From NCBI GenBank assembly GCA_040007395.1, contig JBDTVG010000078.1, forward strand, positions 1 to 37,614: a stretch of DNA of 37,614 bases, written 5' to 3'. The notes under the pieces were generated by a model. That model saw nothing but the letters and a program-made list of their open reading frames with translations, had not been told where the DNA came from and ran no database searches. The DNA is from DATGFK01 sp040007395. Its GTDB lineage: Bacteria; Chloroflexota; Anaerolineae; Aggregatilineales; UBA2796. Both the position numbers and the translations under genes were made by a program. Below, piece after piece: positions 31,488-37,614 of the stretch; within the stretch, counting starts at the first letter, position 1; each line of letters begins with the position of its first letter.

Positions 31488-31765
31488 GAGGACTCCTTCT
31501 TACAGTGTTGTGGTTAAATTAGATGCAATCTAAGAAGCGTAAACCTTAATCAAATAATTCTATCGTTTTTTTATTAAGTTCCTGTGTGATCGCTCCTGTA
31601 TTTCCCAATCGGAACACTTCTGTTATGCAGATTAATCTCTACAACGTTCGGAATTGCAAGATTGCCGAGAGATCGGAAAAGGAAAACACGACCAGATAGT
31701 TTCACATTCAGTAGCTCAGATACTCTCCCCAGATTTTGACAGAGTGAGGGCGGCGTAAAGTGCGT

Positions 31766-31771
31766 TATAAT
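31766..31771 (+). promoter_or_regulatory. -10 box close to the phospholipase C-like gene
   Basis: TATAAT lies 11 bases before ATG 31783. A TTGACA at 31736-31741 is 24 bases away, too far for a normal pair. If the box is used, the transcript would start about 5 bases before the ATG and be essentially leaderless; no ribosome site is visible. Confidence 0.45.
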
Positions 31772-31782
31772 GGCTCTTCATT

Positions 31783-32538
31783 ATGCCAACACCTTTTATG
31801 CACATAGCGCTCGCCCAACGGCTGATCAGTGATGCTGAACTGCCGTCGAATATACGCACCCTGCTCACTGCCGAGTGGGGTGCGTTCTTGTTAGGCGGCA
31901 TTGCGCCCGATGCGCGTGTCTCATCTGGAATGGATCGGGGCAGTACGCACTTCTTCGAGTATGGGCCGACCATCAATCCGCCACCTGTAGAAGCGATGTT
32001 ATCCCACCACCCGGATCTCAAGCGGGCTGCGCTCCACGATAATACGAGAGCGGCGTTTGTAGCGGGCTACACGGCTCATCTAACGGTGGATGCGGTGTGG
32101 TCTACGGATTTGCTCTATCCGATCTTTGTGAATGGCGGCGACTGGGCACCCCAGCCGACCAAATTTTTGGTACTTCATGCTCTACTTGCCAGTCTGGATC
32201 GGCATGATCGTCAATTGTTGCTGCCCAGCGATTATGATAAACTGGCGGTGACCACACCAAACCATTGGCTACCCTTTATGAGTGACGAAGCATTGACTGT
32301 CTGGCGCGATACGGTTGCCTCACAGTTAGCCCCCGGCGCAGAAAGCCTGACGACGGAGATTCTTGGCAAGCGCGTCTCGCTGACGGCAGCAGAACTGACC
32401 GCATTTATTGACGACGAAGCACAGATGAACCACCTGACATGGGCTAATGTTCCGCCAGATAAATTAGCAGTGGTCGAAGAAACGATGTACACCGAAACTC
32501 GCGCCACCGTGATTGCCTATTTGGATGAACCCTCTTGA
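31783..32538 (+). CDS. zinc-dependent phospholipase C-like protein
   Basis: This 251-residue protein begins MPTPFMHIALAQRLI and has WGAFLLGGIAPDARV, STHFFEY and AGYTAHLTVDAVW. These are the His- and Asp-rich signatures of the zinc-dependent phospholipase C family (PF00882-type). His7, Asp43, His56 and His98/Asp102 could bind zinc. There is no signal peptide, unlike secreted PLCs, so it is probably intracellular. The exact substrate is unknown, and many such short members are annotated only as hydrolases. The ATG has no ribosome site and lies just after a TATAAT box, so it may be leaderless. galE follows after 97 bases. Confidence 0.75.
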   Translation: MPTPFMHIALAQRLISDAELPSNIRTLLTAEWGAFLLGGIAPDARVSSGMDRGSTHFFEYGPTINPPPVEAMLSHHPDLKRAALHDNTRAAFVAGYTAHLTVDAVWSTDLLYPIFVNGGDWAPQPTKFLVLHALLASLDRHDRQLLLPSDYDKLAVTTPNHWLPFMSDEALTVWRDTVASQLAPGAESLTTEILGKRVSLTAAELTAFIDDEAQMNHLTWANVPPDKLAVVEETMYTETRATVIAYLDEPS

Positions 32539-32635
32539 GGTAACATCCTCCAAAATTCGCTATAGTTCCAGTCTAGTGTTCGTTTCCTACGCATGTTTCT
32601 ACGGCACAATTCTCTACTTTCGATCAGGAGTTAAT

Positions 32636-33631
32636 ATGCACATTCTCGTCACAGGCGGCGCAGGCTATATTGGGTCGGCAACAGCAACACTGTTCTTGCG
32701 AGCCGGACATCAGGTCACGGTCTTTGATAATCTGTTTCGTGGGCATCGATCCGCTGTGCCAGCAGGTGCGACTTTTATTCAAGGCGATATTTCGGATCGC
32801 GGGGCGCTCAATACTTTGTTTCAAATGGGTCACTTCGATGCGGTTGCCCACTTTGCCGCGCTGATCGAAGCGGGCGAGAGCATGGAGAATCCGAGCCTAT
32901 ATTTTCGCAGCAATGTTGTGTATAGCCAGAACTTGCTCGAAGCGATGCTGGCTCATGATGTAAAGCGGCTGGTCTTTTCCTCAACGGCGGCGGTCTATGC
33001 CAGCAAAAACGGTGCGTTAGAAGAAGATGATCCCTACCAACCTGCCAATGTCTATGGCGAAACCAAGCTCATGATCGAGCAGATGATCCACTGGTATCAT
33101 CGACAAATGGGGCTGAAGTATTGTGTGTTGCGCTACTTTAACGCCTGTGGGGCGCTGCTTGACGATCAGGGCAAGGTCATCGGCGGCGAAGCGCACAGCC
33201 CAGAAACCCATTTGATCCCGCTGACGCTTCAAGTGGCACTTGGTCAGCGCGAGGCGATCAAAATCTATGGCACCGATTACGCGACTCCTGACGGAACCTG
33301 TGTCCGCGACTATATCCACATTCATGATCTGGGAACGGCGCATATATTGGCACTGAACGCACTCGATGAAAAACAGGCCATGACTTACAATCTGGGCAAT
33401 GGGCAAGGCTATAGTGTTAAGCAGGTGATCGATGTGGCTCGCGAAGTGACTGGACACACACTGCCCGCCATCGAAACGCCGCGCCGTCCCGGTGATGCAG
33501 CAACCCTAATTGCCTCCGCTGAGAAAATCAACGGTGAGCTAAACTGGCAACCCAAGTATGCCAGTCTCAAGGATATTATCGCGAGTGCATGGGCATGGCA
33601 TAACAGCCATCCGCACGGTTACGAAAACTAG
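32636..33631 (+). CDS. galE: UDP-glucose 4-epimerase
   Basis: GalE interconverts UDP-glucose and UDP-galactose and supplies galactose for glycans. The 331-residue protein has the NAD motif GGAGYIG (7-13), Ser116-Thr117, the catalytic Tyr140-x3-Lys144 (NVYGETK), and the family segments RYFNACGA, THLIPLTLQVALG and YGTDYATPDGTCVRDYIHIHDL. ATG 32636 has AGGAG five bases upstream. The frame is open further back to 32513, but this extension overlaps the preceding gene and has no support. A glycosyltransferase gene starts 5 bases after it, so they are co-transcribed. Confidence 0.96.
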   Translation: MHILVTGGAGYIGSATATLFLRAGHQVTVFDNLFRGHRSAVPAGATFIQGDISDRGALNTLFQMGHFDAVAHFAALIEAGESMENPSLYFRSNVVYSQNLLEAMLAHDVKRLVFSSTAAVYASKNGALEEDDPYQPANVYGETKLMIEQMIHWYHRQMGLKYCVLRYFNACGALLDDQGKVIGGEAHSPETHLIPLTLQVALGQREAIKIYGTDYATPDGTCVRDYIHIHDLGTAHILALNALDEKQAMTYNLGNGQGYSVKQVIDVAREVTGHTLPAIETPRRPGDAATLIASAEKINGELNWQPKYASLKDIIASAWAWHNSHPHGYEN

Positions 33632-33636
33632 CCAAG

Positions 33637-34779
33637 ATGCACATTGTTTTCAATGCGTGGTTCTGGGATCAACCGTATACGGGCAGTGGTCAATATCTGC
33701 GGCAACTGGTCGGAGCCTTGCGCGTACTCGACTCCAACCTAAAACTGACTCTACTTGTGCCAGATCACATTCATGCGCCGGAAGATGTACCGTTGGGAGT
33801 AGAGGTCGTTCCGGTCAAGGTTGCGGCAGGTGGACAGATTGGCAAGGTATTGTTTGAGCAGCAAGCCTATCCTGCCGCTGTAGCACGAGTTGGCGCGGAC
33901 ATCGCCCATGTGCCGTACTGGGGCGCACCGCTGCAATCGCCCGCCAAGTTAATCGTCACGATTCACGACGTAATCCCGCTGAGTATGCCGGAATATCAAG
34001 GCAGCTTGCCTGCCAAGCTGTATTTCAGTTTGGTGACTGCTAGCGCCAAAGGCGTGGCGCATATCTTGACCGACTCGGAATTCTCGCGACAGGAGATCGT
34101 TCAGCGGATCGGAGTATCAGCGGAAATGGTCACAGCGATCCCGTTGGCTGCCACGCTCGATCATCATCCACGCATCGGCGCAGAACGCGATCCGCAGATA
34201 CGCGAAAAATACGATCTGCCCGAACAGTATGTGCTGTATATGGGCGGATTCGATGTACGCAAAAATGTGTCGCAACTGCTCTCGGCCTATACCTTTGTTG
34301 GGCCATCTGTCGGTGAGGAATATTCATTGGTGCTGGCGGGCAAACCGCCCCAACACTGGGGTACACCGCGCTTCCCCGATCTGCCCGCCGCGATTGCCTC
34401 ATCGGGGCTTGAGAGCTACGTGCGTTGGATCGGGGCAGTCGATGAAGCCGACAAACCCGGTGTGTATCGCATGGCAAGCAACTTTGTCTATCCCAGCCGT
34501 TACGAGGGTTTCGGACTTGGCCCACTAGAAGCGATGGCCTGTGGTACGCCTGTGGTTGCCGCCGACGCATCTTCGATCCCCGAAGTAGTCGGTGAGGCGG
34601 CCTATCTGGTTGACCCTGATGACTCGCGCAAACTAGGCGGCGCAATCATCGCCACCCTGATCCAGAACGATCTGCGCGACCATTTGCGAAATATGGGCTT
34701 AGCTCGCGCCTCGAACTTTAGCTGGCAGCGTACCGCTCGCGAAACGCTTGCCGTGTATCAGCAAGTGATGGCAAGGTGA
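33637..34779 (+). CDS. family 4 glycosyltransferase
   Basis: The 380-residue cytoplasmic or membrane-associated enzyme has the GT-B fold with N-terminal TGSGQYLRQL and HDVIPLSMPE and the GT4 donor-site signature YEGFGLGPLEAMACGTPVV. The latter has the E-x7-E pair that binds the nucleotide sugar. The linker YVLYMGGFDVRKNVSQLL is typical of mannosyl- or glucosyltransferases. It lies 5 bases after galE, so the donor might be UDP-galactose or a related sugar. It probably builds a polysaccharide or glycolipid; the acceptor is unknown. Confidence 0.9.
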   Translation: MHIVFNAWFWDQPYTGSGQYLRQLVGALRVLDSNLKLTLLVPDHIHAPEDVPLGVEVVPVKVAAGGQIGKVLFEQQAYPAAVARVGADIAHVPYWGAPLQSPAKLIVTIHDVIPLSMPEYQGSLPAKLYFSLVTASAKGVAHILTDSEFSRQEIVQRIGVSAEMVTAIPLAATLDHHPRIGAERDPQIREKYDLPEQYVLYMGGFDVRKNVSQLLSAYTFVGPSVGEEYSLVLAGKPPQHWGTPRFPDLPAAIASSGLESYVRWIGAVDEADKPGVYRMASNFVYPSRYEGFGLGPLEAMACGTPVVAADASSIPEVVGEAAYLVDPDDSRKLGGAIIATLIQNDLRDHLRNMGLARASNFSWQRTARETLAVYQQVMAR

Positions 34780-34802
34780 AACCAGTCTATAGCTTGGTTT
34801 TA
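34779..34802 (+). terminator. weak terminator after the galE-GT4 operon
   Basis: AAACCA (34779-34784) pairs with TGGTTT (34795-34800), leaving a 10-base loop and a TTTTA tail partly within the stem. It starts at the stop codon of the glycosyltransferase gene. Confidence 0.4.
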
Positions 34803-34837
34803 GAGCAAGACAGATAGCTTTATCGCGGTACTATAGG

Positions 34838-35518
34838 GTGATTGAACAGCCAATGAATGTCAATTACAACCAATTCGCAGGTCGAAATCTAGAGCGTCTT
34901 GCTACCCTGAGCGATGGAATCTTTGCCATTGCCATGACCTTGCTGGTACTCGATTTGCGCGTCCCGGTAAGTGAAGCGTTCCACAGCCAGCAACCTTTAT
35001 GGATCAATGGAGCGATTCAATCTGAGCAAGTGCTATGGGATGCGCTCGTGAAACTTGCCCCAAACCTGCTAGCTTACTTCATGAGCTTTATGACACTTGG
35101 CATATTTTGGATTGCACAGCAAACCCAGATTAGCCAATTCGCCCGCAGTAATCGCACATTGACTTGGATACATCTCGCCTTCTTGCTAGCGGTGTCGCTT
35201 ATGCCATTCTCGACGGGGCTGTTAGCTGAGTTTATCACCTATCGCCTTGCGTTGTTGTTTTACTGGCTCAATCTGCTATTTTTAGGGGTAATGCTCTTTA
35301 TCAGTTGGCGTTATGCCATGCGTGCGGAGTTGATGAAAGACGAAGTGACGGACGAGATCCGCGCAGCAACCGAACGCCGCATCATTATCTATCAAGCGGT
35401 GTATGCCTTCGGTGCATTGTTGTGCATCATCAACACCTATGTGAGTATTGCATTTCTGATTCTCATGCAGCTCAATTCGGTCTTTGCGCCTCGGCTGCGT
35501 GGGCTAAATCGGTTTTGA
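34838..35518 (+). CDS. TMEM175-family (DUF1211) potassium channel-like protein
   Basis: The 226-residue membrane protein carries the family signature RLATLSDGIFAIAMTLLVLDL in helix 1, with the R-x3-(F/L)SD core. About six helices are visible, including LAYFMSFMTLGIFWIAQQ and LALLFYWLNLLFLGVMLFI. Bacterial TMEM175 proteins are potassium-leak channels working as tetramers of six-helix subunits, in which helix 1 lines the pore. GTG 34838 and ATG 34853 are both possible starts; a TACTAT box (34829-34834) makes the ATG near a leaderless position. It stands alone between two small gaps. Confidence 0.85.
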   Translation: MIEQPMNVNYNQFAGRNLERLATLSDGIFAIAMTLLVLDLRVPVSEAFHSQQPLWINGAIQSEQVLWDALVKLAPNLLAYFMSFMTLGIFWIAQQTQISQFARSNRTLTWIHLAFLLAVSLMPFSTGLLAEFITYRLALLFYWLNLLFLGVMLFISWRYAMRAELMKDEVTDEIRAATERRIIIYQAVYAFGALLCIINTYVSIAFLILMQLNSVFAPRLRGLNRF

Positions 35519-35573
35519 GAGATGTTTTGAACATTAACTAATCTCGCGTCAAGTGCCGAGTAAGGTAATGCGA

Positions 35574-35601
35574 TTGCGTTTTTGCCAACAAACGGCATAA
35601 T
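35574..35601 (+). promoter_or_regulatory. promoter very close to the LysM-MltG gene
   Basis: TTGCGT (35574-35579) is 16 bases from CATAAT (35596-35601), which lies only 8 bases before ATG 35610. Transcription would begin at or beside the ATG. No ribosome site is seen, so a leaderless mRNA is likely. Confidence 0.45.
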
Positions 35602-35609
35602 TTCGGGTC

Positions 35610-36899
35610 ATGAGCGACTTTGTAAAAGGCTTGACAAGTCCACGTTACGCGCTGGTGATTGTCACGCTGGCACTCGGTTTGTGTGCATGGCTTATTGCAG
35701 GCAGCGTGATCTTCATCGACTCGATGATTGTTACGCCAACAGTAGCAGTTGTGCTGCACCCAACAACACCGCCGACCTCTAGGCCAATCGTAACCCTTGC
35801 TGCGACTGCCTCATCAACCGCTACACCATCAACGCCTATTCCTTCACCCGGCTTGATCCTTGCTACCGTGACACAAATCCCGCAGACCAACACGCCAGTC
35901 CCACCGACAGCGACAACGGCTAATTCGCAGACTTGCACGACCCCAGCAGGGTGGATCGCCTATACCATCGAATCGGGCGATACGTTGTTTGGCTTCGTCC
36001 TCGGCTCTAAAAATACGTTGAGTGTTGAGGCGATCATGGTGGGTAACTGCCTCAAGAGCCGCACGTTGATTATCGGTCAGGCGATCTTTTTACCGCCCGG
36101 AGTCGCGGATCTATCGCCCAAAATTGACGATAGCAGCGCCGATCCGACCTCGGCTGCGAACGGGAACTTGCCAGCAGGATCAAGCCGCGTGGCGCATTGT
36201 CCATGTACCATTGAGGTTCGTCCCGGCTGGCGTATCGAGCAGATCGCGGTGGCAGTGGATAAAACGGCGGTAGGCTTCACAGGCGCAGACTTTTGGGCGA
36301 GTGTCGTCCCCGGTGCCGCAACCCCAGCGTTAGGCATATTAAGCAGCCGCCCATCGGGTAAATCGCTGGAAGGCTATATGCTGCCGGGCAGCTATAGCCT
36401 CGCCAATGACACTTCAGCGGTACAGTTCCGGGATATGATGCTCAACGCTTTTGCTGCCAGTGTGAGCGCCCAAGTGCAAGCCGATGCCGCCGCACATGGC
36501 CTGACCTTCTGGCAAGCCCTTGTACTCGCCTCAATTATTCAACGCGAATCGGCTGCACCAAAGGAACAGAAACTCATCGCCAGTGTCTTTCATAACCGTC
36601 TCGCCGCGAATAACGGACTCGCGGCAACCGTCACGCTGCAATATGCGCTTGGTAGCCCTAGCAATTGGTGGCCCCGTGTGAGTTCAACCAAACTCGACTC
36701 ACCCTATAACACGCATCTTTACCCCGGTTTGCCGCCCTCACCAATCGCCAGCCCCGGCCTTGATGCGATTCTCGCGGCGGTATATCCGGCGCAAACGGAC
36801 TATCGCTACTTCGCCGGGAAGTGTGGCGGTGGTGGCAACTTCTACGCCACCACCTTTGCAGAATTCCAACAGGGTCTTAAATGTGGTGGCGGATCATGA
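35610..36899 (+). CDS. mltG: endolytic transglycosylase MltG with an extra LysM domain
   Basis: MltG cuts nascent glycan strands outside the membrane and sets their length. The 429-residue protein has an N-terminal membrane anchor (about 13-39) and a Thr/Pro-rich linker (42-105). A LysM domain follows (about 113-164, YTIESGDTLFGFV...LIIGQAIFLPPG), which would bind peptidoglycan. The YceG/MltG domain (about 200-425) has LEGYMLPGSY, ASIIQRESAAPKEQ with the conserved Glu313, VTLQYALG and SPYNTHLYPGLPPSPI. MltG in E. coli has only a LysM-like subdomain, so a separate LysM after a linker suits a thick or monoderm wall. Two Cys near residues 197-199 and two in the Gly-rich C-terminus (KCGGGG; LKCGGGS) are unusual and might form disulfides. 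Confidence 0.9.
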   Translation: MSDFVKGLTSPRYALVIVTLALGLCAWLIAGSVIFIDSMIVTPTVAVVLHPTTPPTSRPIVTLAATASSTATPSTPIPSPGLILATVTQIPQTNTPVPPTATTANSQTCTTPAGWIAYTIESGDTLFGFVLGSKNTLSVEAIMVGNCLKSRTLIIGQAIFLPPGVADLSPKIDDSSADPTSAANGNLPAGSSRVAHCPCTIEVRPGWRIEQIAVAVDKTAVGFTGADFWASVVPGAATPALGILSSRPSGKSLEGYMLPGSYSLANDTSAVQFRDMMLNAFAASVSAQVQADAAAHGLTFWQALVLASIIQRESAAPKEQKLIASVFHNRLAANNGLAATVTLQYALGSPSNWWPRVSSTKLDSPYNTHLYPGLPPSPIASPGLDAILAAVYPAQTDYRYFAGKCGGGGNFYATTFAEFQQGLKCGGGS

Positions 36900-36910
36900 T
36901 CCAATAAAAA

Positions 36911-37614
36911 TCAGGCGCTTTGCTTCTGAATGTGCTTGCTGACTTCCTCAAACATTGCAATTGCCGTGTTGATGCCGCGATAGAAGCATTCAAGATCGAA
37001 TTTCTCGTTCGGCCCATGTGCGCCATCATCGGGCAAACCAAAACCCATCAGTACCACAGGCATATTGAACGTATTCTGGAGCGTGGCGACAATCGGGAGC
37101 GTGCCACCCTCACGCAAGAAAATCGGTGGTGCGCCAAAGCCGCGTTCGTAAGCAGCACTGGCGGCACTCATCACGGGATGATCAATTGGGACTGATGCGG
37201 GATAAGCATAGTTCAGGGCGCGAACTTCGCTGGTAATCGTGGGCGGAGTGAGTGCTTCTATCCGCGCCCGGAACAATTTCTCGATTTCGTATGGATCTTG
37301 ATCTGCGACGAGACGGCAGCTAATCTTGGCAAGCGCTTTGGCAGGCAGCACTGTCTTGGAGCCTTTGCCCGTGAACCCGCCCACAATCCCATTTACTTCG
37401 AGCGTCGGCTGCACGCCGATCCGTTCGCGCAGCGTGTAGTTGGCATCGCCCCACGACTTGGGCGCACCTGTTTCGCTCTGCCATTCTTCCTCTGTCCATG
37501 AGGCTTTTGCCAGTGTTTCCCGTTCAGTATCCGTTACCGGGCGAACCTTATCGTAGAAGCCCGGTATGGCTACCGTTCCATCGGGATTGTGCAGCGCCGC
37601 TACGATCTCGCACA
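36911..37614 (-). CDS. M20-family peptidase, N-terminal part beyond the window
   Basis: The reverse-strand frame stays open from the stop at 36911 to the right edge, at least 233 residues, so the gene continues outside the window; a GTG at 37414 is not the real start. The sequence follows M20 dipeptidase/carboxypeptidase family members: the dimerisation domain (LEVNGIVGGFTGKGSKTVLP, AKISCRLVADQDPYEIEKLF) and the C-terminal catalytic part with REGGTLPIVA and GFGLPDDGAHGPNEKFDLECF, where the His binds zinc. Related enzymes hydrolyse dipeptides or N-acyl amino acids in the cytoplasm. It ends 11 bases from the MltG stop, tail to tail. Confidence 0.88.
   Translation of the reverse strand, partial: CEIVAALHNPDGTVAIPGFYDKVRPVTDTERETLAKASWTEEEWQSETGAPKSWGDANYTLRERIGVQPTLEVNGIVGGFTGKGSKTVLPAKALAKISCRLVADQDPYEIEKLFRARIEALTPPTITSEVRALNYAYPASVPIDHPVMSAASAAYERGFGAPPIFLREGGTLPIVATLQNTFNMPVVLMGFGLPDDGAHGPNEKFDLECFYRGINTAIAMFEEVSKHIQKQSA

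Noticed and set aside
32513..32635. 41-codon extension before galE
   Set aside because: It overlaps the upstream gene and precedes the normal MHILVTGGAGYIG start, which has AGGAG five bases upstream.

Overview
The window looks like chromosomal DNA of a free-living, heterotrophic Chloroflexota-type bacterium of moderate GC. This assignment is inference from the mix of genes: a twin-arginine-exported solute-binding protein with a Thr/Pro-rich linker, a LysM-MltG fusion with a similar linker, a SEDS/PBP pair, DUF2568 and TMEM175-like membrane proteins, and an IS5-type insertion sequence. No rRNA or tRNA gene and no CRISPR array was seen.

Region 1 (1-2812) is accessory and damaged. It has a coiled-coil protein of unknown function. 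Next comes a 127-codon gene cut in two by a 993-bp IS5-family element (830-1822) with 16-bp terminal inverted repeats and a CAATA target duplication; removing the element and one CAATA restores a continuous frame. A C-terminal remnant of a ComM/YifB-type AAA+ protein follows.

Region 2 (2822-16761) is a sugar-acid catabolic island. It encodes an FMN-dependent alpha-hydroxy-acid oxidase, two enolase-superfamily acid-sugar dehydratases, an extended SDR, an FAH-family enzyme resembling 2-keto-3-deoxy-pentonate dehydratase, an IclR regulator, a CUT1-type binding protein, a single-chain fusion of both CUT1 permease subunits, an RraA-like protein and a YjhG/YagF-type (D-xylonate dehydratase family) IlvD/Edd enzyme. 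The IclR gene and the transporter genes diverge from a 522-bp region with two TTGACA promoters, each with a TGAACAG/CTGTTCA motif at its predicted start point. The likely flow is uptake of a sugar or sugar acid, oxidation, dehydration to a 2-keto-3-deoxy acid, second dehydration or cleavage, and oxidation of a glycolate- or lactate-like product. No ATPase for the transporter, no 2-keto-3-deoxy acid aldolase of the DapA type and no semialdehyde dehydrogenase is in the window.

Region 3 (16894-19609) has an FkbM-type and a class I methyltransferase, a DUF2568 membrane protein, a small reverse-strand gene, and a decayed 3' fragment of a second DUF2568 gene.

Region 4 (19630-25460, reverse strand) is housekeeping. 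An mtnP-SEDS-PBP operon comes first; its PBP has lost all three transpeptidase motifs although its SEDS partner looks intact. Then come prfB with the classical CUU-UGA-C +1 frameshift site, not visible as one open frame, and ftsY.

Region 5 (25677-37614) has a MarR-MFS efflux operon, a GT-C glycosyltransferase, a secreted protein of unknown function, a Zn-dependent phospholipase C-like protein, galE, a GT4 glycosyltransferase, a TMEM175-like channel, a LysM-MltG transglycosylase and, running off the right edge, an M20 peptidase. Several of these concern the cell envelope.

The best candidates for something undescribed are the transpeptidase-dead PBP beside an intact SEDS polymerase, the single-chain CUT1 permease, and the unknown coiled-coil/partner gene pair at the left end.
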